Source of the DNA: an uncultured Pseudoruegeria sp.
Lineage (GTDB): Bacteria; Pseudomonadota; Alphaproteobacteria; Rhodobacterales; Rhodobacteraceae
Length of the DNA stretch: 64,000 bases
Reading direction: 5' to 3'
NCBI GenBank assembly: GCA_947498155.1
Contig: CANMJD010000002.1
Location: forward strand, 310,001 to 374,000
A model generated the notes under the pieces. That model searched no databases and had not been told where the DNA came from. It saw only the letters and a list, made by a program, of their open reading frames with translations. Of the stretch, positions 26,376 through 36,060 are shown in pieces. How positions within the stretch are numbered: position 1 is the first letter of the stretch; every line of letters begins with the position of its first letter. Made by a program: the position numbers and the translations under genes.

Positions 26376-27824
26376 ATGATTCGTAAGGTTGGTGTTGCCG
26401 TTGGGCTGGCCCTGTTGACGCTGGTGGCGGTGATCGCGGTGAATACGTGGCGGTTCAAACCTGCAGAGATCACGCAGCTCAAAGCCCCCCTAATCGCGGT
26501 GGATAGTGCAAAGCTTGCTGCAGAGCTGGGCGCGGCAATCCGGTTTCGCACCATGGCCCCCGCTGACAAACGTCTGGCGGAATTCACCGGTTTTGTGGAC
26601 TGGCTGGAAGCCACCTATCCGAATGTGCACCAGACCATGGAGCGCACGCTGATCAATGATCTGACTCCGTTCCTGCGCTGGGAAGGCAAAGATACGTCCT
26701 TGGCGCCGGTGCTGTTGACCGGGCACTACGATGTTGTGCCCGCCCTTGAAGGGGGAAATTCCTACTGGACGCATCCGCCCTTTGGCGGGGTGATTGCCGA
26801 TGGTTTTGTCTGGGGGCGTGGCACGCTGGATGACAAAGGCGCGATTCTGGCGATGATGACGGCAGCTGAAACCCTGATTGCCGACGGCTTTCAGCCCCAG
26901 CGCACGATCTATTTCAGCTTTGGCCATGACGAAGAAACCAGCGGCTATCAGGGCGCTGGCGGCGTCGTAGACTATATGCTGGATCAGGGACTGGAATTTG
27001 ACTGGAGCCTTGATGAAGGCTCTATGGTGCTGCGCGGCATGGTGCCGGGGCTGGAGAACGATGTCGCCAGCATCAACGTGGCGGAAAAAGGCTATCTGAC
27101 GCTGGACCTGACCGCCAAAGCCGAAGGCGGGCATTCCTCTCTGCCACCTCGGGAAACCGCCGTGGGCGTTCTGTCTGCCGGGATAGCAAAGCTTCAGGCG
27201 CAGCCCTTTCCCGGCGGGTTAACCGATGTATCGGCTGACTTTTTTACCGGTATGGGTCCTTATTTTGGCCTGCCGGAGCGGATTGTTTTTGCCAATCAGT
27301 GGTTGTTCAAACCGCTGCTGGAATCCCAACTGAGCGGATCAACCGGTACAGACGCGATGCTGCGCACCACTATTGCGCCGACCATGCTGGTGGGGTCCGC
27401 GACCGAAAACGTATTGCCGCAAGAAGCCGTGGCGACGGTGAATTTCCGCATTCACCCGCGTGACACGGTCGAATCGGTCATGGCCTATGTGGCAGAGGCC
27501 ATTGCGGATGACCGCATCGAGATTTCCATGCGCGGCGGTGGGCGCGGGGCAAGTCCTGTGTCCTCCGCTGAAACCGACGGGTTTGCGCTTCTGTCCCAAA
27601 GCTTTTCCGCTGTCTTTGAGGATGTTGCCATCGTGCCGGGCCTGACGCTGGCCGCCACCGATAGCGCGCATTACGTCAAGGTTGCCAAGAACAGCTACCG
27701 CATCAATCCTTTCGTCTTTGAAGAGGAGGATTTGCCGCGCATTCACGGGAAGAACGAGCGCATTTCATTGCAAAACCTTGAGAAAGGCGTGCAGTTTTAC
27801 GCACTTGTGATGCAAGGTTCCTAG
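26376..27824 (+). CDS. M20 family metallopeptidase, membrane-anchored
   Basis: A 482-residue di-zinc hydrolase of the carboxypeptidase S/PM20D1 branch. An uncleaved N-terminal helix (about 5-22) probably anchors it with the enzyme in the periplasm. Metal-site motifs are GHYDVVPA (His117), GRGTLDDKG (Asp152 bridging) and GHDEETSG with the general-base glutamate; a later His lies in DSAHYVKV. The substrate may be an N-acyl amino acid or a dipeptide. The GGAGGGG ribosome-binding site touches a CCGGTC/GACCGG stem (26341-26367), which might modulate initiation. Confidence 0.9.
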   Translation: MIRKVGVAVGLALLTLVAVIAVNTWRFKPAEITQLKAPLIAVDSAKLAAELGAAIRFRTMAPADKRLAEFTGFVDWLEATYPNVHQTMERTLINDLTPFLRWEGKDTSLAPVLLTGHYDVVPALEGGNSYWTHPPFGGVIADGFVWGRGTLDDKGAILAMMTAAETLIADGFQPQRTIYFSFGHDEETSGYQGAGGVVDYMLDQGLEFDWSLDEGSMVLRGMVPGLENDVASINVAEKGYLTLDLTAKAEGGHSSLPPRETAVGVLSAGIAKLQAQPFPGGLTDVSADFFTGMGPYFGLPERIVFANQWLFKPLLESQLSGSTGTDAMLRTTIAPTMLVGSATENVLPQEAVATVNFRIHPRDTVESVMAYVAEAIADDRIEISMRGGGRGASPVSSAETDGFALLSQSFSAVFEDVAIVPGLTLAATDSAHYVKVAKNSYRINPFVFEEEDLPRIHGKNERISLQNLEKGVQFYALVMQGS

Positions 27825-27897
27825 GCATTCTATGATGTCGCCTTGCAGCCCCGCACCTTGTGGGGGTAGCAAGGAGCAGAGCCAGAAGGAATTTTTA

Positions 27898-28716
27898 ATG
27901 ACCGATAATCGAAATCATCCGTTTCGGGATTCACATCAGGATGCGGAAACCGCAAAGCACTTGCCGGATACGCCGCAAACCCGGTCACCGGCCTATCGGC
28001 TGGCCTATTCCGACATGGACTTCATGTGCCGAGAGGAACTCCGTCCGGTGCGGCTCCAGCTTGAATTGCTCAAGCCGCAAATGCTTCTGGATGAGCGCGG
28101 GATCAATTCCACCGTTGTGATGTTTGGGGGTGCCCGTATTCCAGAGCCTGCCAAGAAGGACAGCGCCCGCACTAAAACCTTGGCAGAGCTGAGCCGCTAT
28201 TACGACGAAGCCCGCGAATTTGCCCGGTTGATCACGCTGAAGTCGCAAGAAAGCTACGGCAAGGAATATGTGGTCGTAACTGGCGGTGGCCCCGGTGTGA
28301 TGGAGGCCGGCAATCGCGGTGCCGCGGATGCCAATGGCTCGTCCATCGGGTTGAACATCGTGCTGCCACATGAGCAAGCACCGAATGCATATGTCACCCC
28401 GGCGCTGAGCTTTAATTTCCACTATTTCGCCATCCGCAAAATGCACTTCCTGATGCGCGCCAAAGTGCTGGCGGCCTTTCCGGGCGGCTTTGGCACGCTG
28501 GATGAACTATTTGAGGCGCTGACCCTGATTCAGACCAAACGTATGGATCCGATTCCGATTGTGCTGTTTGGCAGTGATTTCTGGAAAACCATCATCAACT
28601 GGGAAGCGCTGGCCGAGGCTGGCACAATCTCAGCCGAAGATCTGGACCTGTTCCGATTTGTCGACACAGCGGCCGAGGCGTTTGAGGTGGTGCAAAACTG
28701 GGAACACAAAACCTAA
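27898..28716 (+). CDS. LOG family protein (cytokinin riboside phosphoribohydrolase-like)
   Basis: A 272-residue cytoplasmic Rossmann-type protein. The two nucleotide-binding blocks of the LOG/TIGR00730 family are present: TGGGPGVMEAGNRGA and FPGGFGTLDELFEA. These enzymes release the base from nucleoside 5'-monophosphates; the bacterial role is nucleotide hydrolysis or YgdH-like housekeeping. The second motif has TLDEL where classic LOG proteins have TLEEL. An N-terminal extension of about 65 residues precedes the core, as in larger YgdH-like members. The start at 27898 follows an AGAAGGA site; the frame opens earlier at 27832. Confidence 0.88.
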   Translation: MTDNRNHPFRDSHQDAETAKHLPDTPQTRSPAYRLAYSDMDFMCREELRPVRLQLELLKPQMLLDERGINSTVVMFGGARIPEPAKKDSARTKTLAELSRYYDEAREFARLITLKSQESYGKEYVVVTGGGPGVMEAGNRGAADANGSSIGLNIVLPHEQAPNAYVTPALSFNFHYFAIRKMHFLMRAKVLAAFPGGFGTLDELFEALTLIQTKRMDPIPIVLFGSDFWKTIINWEALAEAGTISAEDLDLFRFVDTAAEAFEVVQNWEHKT

Positions 28717-28796
28717 CCCTTTGCGCAACTCGCGGCAGAGTGATGCTTTACCTCTGATTGTCTTGCCGTCATGGTGGGACAAACGGAGGCACGAAA

Positions 28797-30083
28797 ATGC
28801 AGCAATGGTCCAATTGGTCCGGTAGTGTGGTGGCAACACCGGCGCGGGAGGTAACTGTTGCTGGTGAAGATCAGCTGTCGGATTTGATACGATCCTCCGA
28901 GGCACCATTGCGACCGGTCGGGGCGGGGCATTCCTTTACCCCGGTCGCGGCGGTTGAAGGGGGCACCTTGCTACGGTTGGCGGGGTTTGACGAAGTCGTT
29001 GTGCTCCCTGATGATGCTGCAGGTCAAAAACGCGTTCGGATTGGCGCGGGCCAAACCCTTGGCCATCTTACGTCAGAGCTGCATCCGTTGGGGCAGGCGC
29101 TGAAGAATATGGGCGATATTGATGACCAGACCGTCGCTGGCGCGCTGGGCACGGCGACCCATGGCACCGGTCTGCAGTTTGGCTGTTACCCTTCGATGCT
29201 GCAGGCGCTGACGCTGATCGACGGAACGGGCCGCAAACAGGTGCTATCGCGCGAACGGGATGTGGATTTGTTTCGGGCGATGGCCGTGGGGATTGGCACC
29301 GGTGGGGTTTTGACAGAAGCGGTGATCAATACGGTGGCCCCCTACCGACTGGATCGCATGCGCTATACCATGCCGATCCATGACCTATTGGCCGAGTTCG
29401 ATAGTCGCATGTCTGCCGCGCGCAATGTGGAATTCTACTATATTACCGGTTCGGGTCTGGCGTTGATCACGGAAAGCCGTGAAACCAATGCCGACCTGAT
29501 CGCGCGCCCTGCGGACAAAGACCAAGAAGGCCTGGCCCAGCTTCGACTGACCTCGCGGCTGACACAGTTTTCACCGGCCTTGCGTCGTATGGCGTTGGGC
29601 ATGGCGATCAAAAGCCACGCCAAAGAGCATTTCATCGAGGACTGGCATCTTGCCTTTCCGACAGATCGTGAAGGCATTCGTTTCAACGAGGCCGAATATC
29701 ATTTGCCTATCGAGGTCGGCCCAGAAGCAATCCGGCGGGTGATCGATGTGGTCGAACGGGACTTTAGAAACGTCTACTTCCCCCTTGAGGTCCGCACAGT
29801 GAAAGCCGACGATTTGATGCTTAGCCCGTTTCAGGGGCGGGATTCTGTCTCTATTGCGGTGCATCATGAGGCGGGCAAGCCGTTCAAAGCACTGCTTGCT
29901 GCCGTCGAAAGGATATTCGCCGAATATGATGGGCGGCCACATTGGGGGAAGATGCATTCGCTCAAGGCCGCAGATCTGCGCCGGTTGTATCCTGATTTTG
30001 ATCTGGCCGTAGAAGCACGGCGTCATCTGGATCCGAAAGGGTTGTTTCTAACGCCTTATATGCAAGCGCTTTTGGCGCAATGA
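28797..30083 (+). CDS. FAD-linked aldonolactone oxidase-like protein
   Basis: A 428-residue flavoprotein of the VAO family, related to L-gulono- and D-arabinono-1,4-lactone oxidases. The FAD-binding block PVGAGHSFTP contains the histidine that carries covalent FAD in relatives, and TATHGTG lies in the second FAD block. The C-terminal ALO domain shows HWGKMHSLKAADLRRLYP. It has no signal peptide. The start at 28797 follows a GGAGG site. It may oxidise aldonolactones or alditols; the true substrate is unknown. It lies 80 bp after the LOG gene. Confidence 0.88.
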   Translation: MQQWSNWSGSVVATPAREVTVAGEDQLSDLIRSSEAPLRPVGAGHSFTPVAAVEGGTLLRLAGFDEVVVLPDDAAGQKRVRIGAGQTLGHLTSELHPLGQALKNMGDIDDQTVAGALGTATHGTGLQFGCYPSMLQALTLIDGTGRKQVLSRERDVDLFRAMAVGIGTGGVLTEAVINTVAPYRLDRMRYTMPIHDLLAEFDSRMSAARNVEFYYITGSGLALITESRETNADLIARPADKDQEGLAQLRLTSRLTQFSPALRRMALGMAIKSHAKEHFIEDWHLAFPTDREGIRFNEAEYHLPIEVGPEAIRRVIDVVERDFRNVYFPLEVRTVKADDLMLSPFQGRDSVSIAVHHEAGKPFKALLAAVERIFAEYDGRPHWGKMHSLKAADLRRLYPDFDLAVEARRHLDPKGLFLTPYMQALLAQ

Positions 30084-30221
30084 ACACCTTGCCAGACGCT
30101 TGAGGGGCTAAGGTCCCACGCCACGATGCCTTTTAATCCGCCAATGATACGGCCAATAACGTCACCGTCGGCCTTTTGATGGCGATAGGATAACCGGTTC
30201 AGAACAACCGATGCTGATGCT

Positions 30222-31412
30222 TTAGGAAAGCCCGGCTTCGGCCTCGATCTGTTTGCGGCTTTTGCGTGCGCGTTCGGTTTCGGATTTCAATTGGCCACAG
30301 GCGGCCATGATGTCTTCGCCCCGGGGTTTGCGCACTGGAGAGGCATAGCCTGCGTCATGTACAATATCCGAAAACGCCCGAATCCGGTTGTTGGACGAGC
30401 GCTCATAAGGGGCACCCGGCCATTCGTTGAACGGGATCAGATTGATTTTGGCGGGAATTTTATAGTCCTTGATCAGTTGCACCAGACGATGGGCGTCTTC
30501 GTCGGAATCATTGATCCCCTTCAGCATCACATATTCAAAGGTGATCCGCTCTGAATTAGAGGCCTTGGGATAGGCTGCCAGCGCGCTCAGCAGGGTTTCA
30601 ATGTTCCAGCGTTTGTTGATCGGCACCAGAATATCGCGGGTTTCATCGGTGGTGGCATGAAAGCTCACCGCCAGAAGACAGCCGATTTCGGTGGCAGTGC
30701 GTTCGATTTCAGGGACCACCCCAGAGGTCGACAGGGTGATCCGGCGACGGGATAAGGAAATGCCCTCGGGGTCCATGGCGATCTTCATCGCGTCGCGGAC
30801 GTTTTCAAAATTATACAGCGGCTCGCCCATGCCCATCAGCACGATATTGGACAGCAAACGCGCCTCTGGCGGGTTGGCACGACCAAGTTCGGGCCATTCG
30901 CCCAGATCGTCGCGCACCAGCATAACTTGTCCAATGATTTCGGCGGCGGACAGGTTGCGCACCAGTTTCTGCGTGCCAGTGTGACAGAAGGAACAAGTCA
31001 GCGTGCAGCCCACTTGCGAGGAAATACACAGCGTGCCGCGCCCCTCTTCGGGGATATAGACGACCTCAACCTCGTGGCCACCGGCGATGCGCACCAGATA
31101 TTTGCGGGTACCATCCTCAGAGATCAGACGTGTGACGACCTCGGGCAGTTCGATGCAGAAGGACTCTGCCAGCATCGCCCGAAACGGTTTGGCGAGATTG
31201 GTCATATCGTCAAAAGAGCGCACACCCTTTTGATAGAGCCATTGCCAAATCTGGCCGACCCGCATTTTGGCCTGCTTTTCCGGAGTGCCTGCGGCGATCA
31301 GCGTCTCGCGCAGCTGGTCGCGGGTCTGGCCAATAAGATTGATCTTACCACCGGCCTCGATCTTGCGGGGCAGGGTCATTACATCCTGTGTAATCGGGGC
31401 TTTGGCCGTCAT
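30222..31412 (-). CDS. rlmN: Dual-specificity 23S rRNA/tRNA adenine-C2 methyltransferase RlmN
   Basis: A radical-SAM enzyme that methylates C2 of A2503 in 23S rRNA and A37 of certain tRNAs. 396 residues from the preferred start at 31412. The [4Fe-4S] cluster cysteines are Cys136, Cys140 and Cys143 (CTLTCSFC), and the catalytic C-terminal cysteine lies in IMAACGQLK. An N-terminal helical RNA-binding region precedes the barrel. The frame is open 17 codons upstream without support. It is transcribed alone on the minus strand. Confidence 0.96.
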   Translation of the reverse strand: MTAKAPITQDVMTLPRKIEAGGKINLIGQTRDQLRETLIAAGTPEKQAKMRVGQIWQWLYQKGVRSFDDMTNLAKPFRAMLAESFCIELPEVVTRLISEDGTRKYLVRIAGGHEVEVVYIPEEGRGTLCISSQVGCTLTCSFCHTGTQKLVRNLSAAEIIGQVMLVRDDLGEWPELGRANPPEARLLSNIVLMGMGEPLYNFENVRDAMKIAMDPEGISLSRRRITLSTSGVVPEIERTATEIGCLLAVSFHATTDETRDILVPINKRWNIETLLSALAAYPKASNSERITFEYVMLKGINDSDEDAHRLVQLIKDYKIPAKINLIPFNEWPGAPYERSSNNRIRAFSDIVHDAGYASPVRKPRGEDIMAACGQLKSETERARKSRKQIEAEAGLS

Positions 31413-31477
31413 GGGATCACTCCTGTGGGAATCGAAACGGCTGTGTACACGAGTTGGGGGCAAAACCCAATGGGGAG

Positions 31478-32410
31478 CTACGCCGCTATAGCTGTGCCGA
31501 TCATATCAAGGGCAACTCTGGTTTCATAGGATTTCAGGCAGCGGGCGTATGTCGCGCCATAACGATCCGGATTGTGCCAGAGATCTGGAAACAGGATTCG
31601 CAGTTCGCGCTGCGCTTCGGGCGAAAAACTAAGGGCATTCTGGACCGCGGGATGAAAGCTCTCGCTTAACACCCCTTCGGAATACACAAGCTCATGGGAA
31701 TCAAACAGCAAGTGCACATAAGTAATATCGGTGTTGCCTGTTGCGATATGAATGCCGCGCCACCCCACCAGATGACGCGCCGGAACCAGAACCTTTTCCC
31801 CTTCAAAATATAACGCAAAACGCCCGTCATTCAGGCACATTCGATGGCTTGGGGAAACATAAAGATCACGGGCTGGTTTGCCCGGCCCCAATGCGCCGGC
31901 GGGAATGCAAATGGGTTCTATGGTATGAGCCAGCGCGGCGTCTCGGGAAATTCGACGCTCCCCGATCCAGCGCAGTTGTTTCAGCCCGTCCGCCGTCTGG
32001 ATCAAATCGTCCTTCGACAAACTATCCACGGCCCGCACACCATCTGCGGTCTGGATCATCGTACCGGCAAGAAAGCAGGGAATGACACCGGGATTGGGCG
32101 TATCTTGAACCGTGAAGCTTTCACCATCCGTCGAAACAAGAGTTTCCCCGCTCCCGGTGGTGCCGATCTGGGTTGAATCCTCTCCGTTAACCGTAACGAC
32201 ACGGTTAAACGAGAGGAACGAGGTTGTGACACCGTTGATTTGCAGGGCGACGGCACCGTTTCGGTTGATGCCAAACCCGTCCAACGTAAACACATTATTG
32301 CCCGCAATCGTCGCATCCGGTGTTGCCGGCAGCACATGGGTCGAACGGATGGAACCATTACTATTGTACACAACGATGGACACCGTTGTGGCATCGAAGT
32401 CGCTATCCAT
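31478..32410 (-). CDS. Hint-domain protein, N-terminus unclear
   Basis: From its first ATG the product has 310 residues. Residues 1-105 are a beta-sandwich-like segment, followed by a Hint domain with the expected nucleophile Cys112 ([13 protein letters not shown]) and block-B histidine ([10 protein letters not shown], about 192). It should be competent for autocatalysis. Upstream of the ATG the frame stays open for about 31 codons and reads like the missing start of the same domain (DPYISEIRYLGNASTDFVEI). It has no ATG, GTG or TTG there, only a GGAGGG site followed closely by ATC and ATA codons. The true start may be non-canonical or mutated. It lies 150 bp after the IalB gene. Confidence 0.75.
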   Translation of the reverse strand: MDSDFDATTVSIVVYNSNGSIRSTHVLPATPDATIAGNNVFTLDGFGINRNGAVALQINGVTTSFLSFNRVVTVNGEDSTQIGTTGSGETLVSTDGESFTVQDTPNPGVIPCFLAGTMIQTADGVRAVDSLSKDDLIQTADGLKQLRWIGERRISRDAALAHTIEPICIPAGALGPGKPARDLYVSPSHRMCLNDGRFALYFEGEKVLVPARHLVGWRGIHIATGNTDITYVHLLFDSHELVYSEGVLSESFHPAVQNALSFSPEAQRELRILFPDLWHNPDRYGATYARCLKSYETRVALDMIGTAIAA

Positions 32411-32560
32411 CGCGATTTCGACAAAATCGGTTGAGGCATTTCCCAGATACCGAATTTCAGAGATGTATGGGTCCCGTATGATACCCTCCGCTAATGCGCG
32501 TCTTTAAACCCAGTCTTGGTGATAGGGGTTAAAGAAGGCAGAATTGGGGTAGGATCAGGG

Positions 32561-33097
32561 TTATCCACCGCAGCGTTTAACGGCTTCATCCACCGCGGCT
32601 GTGAAGCCCAGCAAAGAGAAAGTATCAACCGTTTTAGTCCCGCGAGAGGATCGGCCGGTCACGACGGCCGATGCACCGCGTTTCATCGCTGCCACAACTT
32701 TGGCATCATCCTCTTTATTTTTGCTCCAGGCGTTCTCGCCCTGGGTCAGGAAATCAAACGTGCTATCGCCAATTTTGACCTCAACAGTAGAACCGCTGGC
32801 AAAAGGGTAACCGCCAATAAAGGAGACCTCGTTTTTGGTGCCGCGTTCAGGCCAGGTTGTGACCAGCAACAGGATATCACTACGCCGCACAGCCACGACA
32901 CGACCGTCGCGGGTGTTGACGGTTTCCTTCGGGCTGGACACGGCCCAGCATTGGGTCGGATCGTCTTCGACAAAAACACTCCAGTCGGTGCGGGACAGGA
33001 TGCGGTTGGTCGATTCTTCGTTGGATTGTGCAGGGGCGCTTGTTGCGAGCGCTGCGAAAAGCAGTGCACCTATTCCACGGCGTACAGTCGAAATCAT
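32561..33097 (-). CDS. Invasion-associated locus B (IalB) family protein
   Basis: A 178-residue secreted or periplasmic protein with a signal peptide ending near TSAPAQ. The IalB domain covers the rest: RTDWSVFVEDDPTQCWAVSSP near the start and a C-terminal ending in a conserved VKRCGG. Two cysteines (about 52 and 176) probably form a disulfide. The family was named in Bartonella but is widespread in free-living alphaproteobacteria, where the role is unknown. A GGAGG site precedes the ATG by 9 bp. Confidence 0.88.
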   Translation of the reverse strand: MISTVRRGIGALLFAALATSAPAQSNEESTNRILSRTDWSVFVEDDPTQCWAVSSPKETVNTRDGRVVAVRRSDILLLVTTWPERGTKNEVSFIGGYPFASGSTVEVKIGDSTFDFLTQGENAWSKNKEDDAKVVAAMKRGASAVVTGRSSRGTKTVDTFSLLGFTAAVDEAVKRCGG

Positions 33098-33267
33098 GGT
33101 GTGACAGCCTCCAGCTGTGATTGCCTCAATCGCTTTGTCTTTTTCGCTTTCTTTGAGAGCTTTTCAAAAGACATGATCTTCTTTACTCGATAGCCCAGTC
33201 TTAGCGTGAAATGATCGCGGTTTGAAAGACCCGTTGGCGAAAATTCGCGCACGATAAAGGGATAGAG

Positions 33268-34269
33268 ATGGCTACAGCGGTAGAGATGGTGGAAATCTGG
33301 CGGGGCCCGTTTCTAGAAAGCATCCATAAGGGCCATGCGGTAGTCTGCGATGCGCAGGGCAATATCGTTCAGGCCTGGGGAGATCCGGCGCAGGTGATTC
33401 TGCCGCGATCTTCGTCCAAGATCATTCAGGCGCTGCCGTTGATCGAAAGCGGCGCGGCCAAGGCTTTCGGGTTGACGCAGCCGCAACTGGCGCTTGCGGG
33501 CGCGTCTCATAATGCGGCGGCGATCCATACAACGCCTGTCAACGCGTGGCTGGCGCATATCGGCAAAAGCGAAGAGGATTTCCTCTGTGGTCCGCAAGCG
33601 CCGCGCGACAGGGATGCGTTGCACGCAATGATCCGCGCCCATGGGGAGCCGACGCGATGTGATAACAACTGCTCGGGTAAGCACGCCGGTTTTCTGACCT
33701 TCTGCGCCCATAGCAAGGCACCCGCCGATTACACCGCGCCGGATCATCTGTTGCAGCGCGAAGTGCTTGGCGCTTTTGAAGAACTGACCGGCGAAACCTC
33801 TCCGGGATTTGGCATTGATGGCTGCTCTGCACCCAATTTCGCCTGTTCTGTGCACGGGCTGGCCAAGGCCATGGCCTATTGTGCTGCCGCGCGCCAAGAC
33901 GGGGCAACGGTGCGCGAACGTGCTGCGGCCAGCCTTGTGCAGGCGATGGTGGCCTATCCGGAACTGGTTGCAGGCGAAGGGCGGGCCTGTACCGAACTTA
34001 TGCGGGCGATGGGCGGTAAAGTGGCAGTGAAAACCGGCGCTGAAGCGGTGTTTATCGCAATTCTGCCGGAACAAAAGCTCGGCGTAGCGCTGAAAATCGA
34101 GGATGGCACCACGCGGGCGGCAGAATGCGCTATTGCGGCGATTCTGGTCAGGCTGGGTGTGCTTCAGGCAGTCCATCCTGCGACTCTGCGGCGGATGAAC
34201 AAGCCTCTGAAGAATTTCGCCGGATTGGAGACGGGTATTATGCGACCCGTGGCGGCGCTGCAGGCTTAA
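33268..34269 (+). CDS. L-asparaginase, Rhizobium type (class 3)
   Basis: Hydrolyses asparagine to aspartate and ammonia in the cytoplasm. The 333-residue protein belongs to the thermolabile Rhizobium etli AnsA/ReAV family, unrelated to E. coli asparaginases. Active-site residues match: Ser48 and Lys51 in RSSSKIIQ, Cys135 and Lys138 in CDNNCSGKHAGF, and Asp184/Cys186 in GIDGCSAPN. In ReAV the two cysteines and lysine hold a zinc ion. An AAAGGGA site precedes the ATG. The 3' end overlaps the converging transporter gene by 4 bp. Confidence 0.94.
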   Translation: MATAVEMVEIWRGPFLESIHKGHAVVCDAQGNIVQAWGDPAQVILPRSSSKIIQALPLIESGAAKAFGLTQPQLALAGASHNAAAIHTTPVNAWLAHIGKSEEDFLCGPQAPRDRDALHAMIRAHGEPTRCDNNCSGKHAGFLTFCAHSKAPADYTAPDHLLQREVLGAFEELTGETSPGFGIDGCSAPNFACSVHGLAKAMAYCAAARQDGATVRERAAASLVQAMVAYPELVAGEGRACTELMRAMGGKVAVKTGAEAVFIAILPEQKLGVALKIEDGTTRAAECAIAAILVRLGVLQAVHPATLRRMNKPLKNFAGLETGIMRPVAALQA

Positions 34270-35024
34270 AACCAGTCCATCATCAACCGGATCGCCAGAG
34301 CGCCGGATGTAAAGACCAGCAAAGGCTTGATTAGCTTTGCGCCGATTTTCTGCGCAAGGCTAGCGCCGACCTTGGCCCCGACGATTTGGGCCAGACCCAT
34401 CGCCAACCCTGTCGCCCACCAAGGGGTTGCGATAAAGGCAAAGACAAAAAGTGCGCCGCCGTTGGAGGCGAAATTCAGCAATTTGGTGCGTGCAGTGGCT
34501 TTCAGAACACCAGCACCGCCCAAAACTACAAAAGCCATCATGAAAAAACTGCCCGTGCCGGGGCCGAGCAAGCCGTCGTAAGCCGCAACCAGCGGCACCA
34601 TGGTCAGATTAAACATCATGGGCGATAAGCGTTCGGTGCGGTCGCTGTCATTCAATCCCGGTTTTAGGGCAAAAAACAGCGCAATCCCGATCATCAGAAA
34701 CGGCAGCGCATAGGTGATCCAATGCACAGGTAGGCGGCTGACCAATAAAGCCCCCGCCATCGATGCGGCAAAGGCGATACAGGCGGGCAGGGCTTGTCGT
34801 TTCAGATTGACATGGCCACCGGCGGCGTAACTAAACGCAGCCGTGCCAGCGCCAAAGATGCCTTGCACTTTGTTGGTCGCCAATGCTGTCACAGGCGGGC
34901 ATCCGGCCAGCAACAAGGCCGGCACCGTGATCAAGCCACCGCCTCCGGCTATGGCGTCCAGAAAACCGGCAAAGAATCCGGCGATCAACAGCAGGAGCAG
35001 AATGTCAAAACCGACCTCAAACAC
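34266..35024 (-). CDS. TSUP (TauE/SafE) family transporter
   Basis: An inner-membrane protein of 252 residues with about eight hydrophobic helices. It has the family's two repeated glycine-rich blocks (AGFLDAIAGGGGLITVPALL and YDGLLGPGTGSFFMMAFV). Members export or import sulfite, taurine-derived sulfonates or organic acids; the substrate cannot be read here. It begins with a GTG 3 bp after serB and is probably co-transcribed with it. Confidence 0.92.
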   Translation of the reverse strand: MFEVGFDILLLLLIAGFFAGFLDAIAGGGGLITVPALLLAGCPPVTALATNKVQGIFGAGTAAFSYAAGGHVNLKRQALPACIAFAASMAGALLVSRLPVHWITYALPFLMIGIALFFALKPGLNDSDRTERLSPMMFNLTMVPLVAAYDGLLGPGTGSFFMMAFVVLGGAGVLKATARTKLLNFASNGGALFVFAFIATPWWATGLAMGLAQIVGAKVGASLAQKIGAKLIKPLLVFTSGALAIRLMMDWF

Positions 35025-35027
35025 AGA

Positions 35028-35903
35028 TTACGCCGCGAAATCGGCGGCGCTATAGCCTTGGATGAACAGCAGCGCCGTCAGATCACCGTGGTTGATGCGA
35101 ATGTCACACTGCGCTGCCACCGATGGTTTCGCATGGAGCGCAACACCAGCGCCGGCCAGTCCCAACATGCCCAGATCATTGGCCCCATCGCCGACGGCCA
35201 TGACATCCTCTGCGGTGATGTTCAGCTCTGCCGTGATCTCCTTGAGGGCTTGTACCTTGGCCTCGCGGCCCAAAATGGGCAGGCCCACGGTGCCGGTCAA
35301 AACCCCATCGGCCACGTTTAGTGTATTGGCGCGGTTCTGATCAAAGCCAAGCGTGGCGGCAACCTTGGCGGTAAAAGCGGTAAAACCACCCGACACCAGC
35401 GCCGCATAGGCACCGTTGGCTTTCATCTTGGCCAGCAGAACCGGACCGCCTGGCATCAGGTCGATGCGTTCGGCCAGCACCTTGTCGATGACAGTTTCGG
35501 GGAGTCCCTTGAGCAAGCCGACCCGCTCTTTCAGGGCCGCGTCAAAATCTAGTTCGCCATTCATCGCGCGGGCGGTAATATCTGCAACCCTTTCGCCAAC
35601 TCCGGCTTCGGCGGCCAGCTCGTCAATGCATTCCTGCTGGATCATGGTGCTGTCCATATCCGCTAAGAGCATCTTTTTGCGGCGGTTTTCGCTGGGTTGA
35701 ACAACCAGATCAACCCCACGTTTTTGCAGATCTTCCCAAACATCCCATTGGTTAGAAGGCACTGATTGCAAAGAAAACTCTGCTGCTTCATCCGCAGCGA
35801 GCCACTGGATGTCCCCGCCACCCCAAGCGTTACGCAGGGCTTCGGTGGTGGCAAGGTCCAGCGTTTTGGACAGAGGAGAGGTCAGCAGGGTTGCGGTAAA
35901 CAT
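35028..35903 (-). CDS. serB: Phosphoserine phosphatase
   Basis: Last step of serine synthesis. A 291-residue HAD hydrolase. The nucleophile Asp82 and acid/base Asp84 lie in LLADMDSTMI. Motif II is ALVSGGFTAF and motif III/IV AVGDGANDLGML. The N-terminal 75 residues form the ACT-like region found in longer SerB proteins. It diverges from serC across about 150 bp and is followed directly by the transporter gene. Serine genes serA, serB and serC are thus all within 4 kb. Confidence 0.96.
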   Translation of the reverse strand: MFTATLLTSPLSKTLDLATTEALRNAWGGGDIQWLAADEAAEFSLQSVPSNQWDVWEDLQKRGVDLVVQPSENRRKKMLLADMDSTMIQQECIDELAAEAGVGERVADITARAMNGELDFDAALKERVGLLKGLPETVIDKVLAERIDLMPGGPVLLAKMKANGAYAALVSGGFTAFTAKVAATLGFDQNRANTLNVADGVLTGTVGLPILGREAKVQALKEITAELNITAEDVMAVGDGANDLGMLGLAGAGVALHAKPSVAAQCDIRINHGDLTALLFIQGYSAADFAA

Positions 35904-35952
35904 GGCGTGGTTTCCGATCGTAAACAGAGATGTCGCAATTAACGACTGTTGC

Positions 35953-36060
35953 GGCGCTTTAGCCCAGAATTAAGGCTTGCGCCATCCCCGTCTTGGCCTT
36001 AGGTCCGGCAGCGGGACACCCTTCCCCAACGAAGGGCAGATATCTGTAAGGATACTAGAA
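35953..36060 (+). promoter_or_regulatory. Structured 5' leader of serC (serC motif candidate)
   Basis: Three successive structures precede serC. The first is GGCGC + AGCC pairing with GGCT + GCGCC (35953-35983). The second is a GGCC-TTA-GGTC mini-hairpin inside a TCCC/GGGA stem (35985-36016). The third is a perfect CCCTTC/GAAGGG hairpin (36019-36036). The ribosome-binding site AAGGA follows at about 36048. A conserved RNA motif named serC has been described upstream of serC in alphaproteobacteria, and the position and layout fit. Membership is from memory of the motif, not from a covariance search. Confidence 0.5.

Noticed and set aside
30084-30221. Possible coding remnant downstream of rlmN on the minus strand
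   Set aside because: A frame of about 60 codons is open but has no start codon, ribosome-binding site or recognisable motif.
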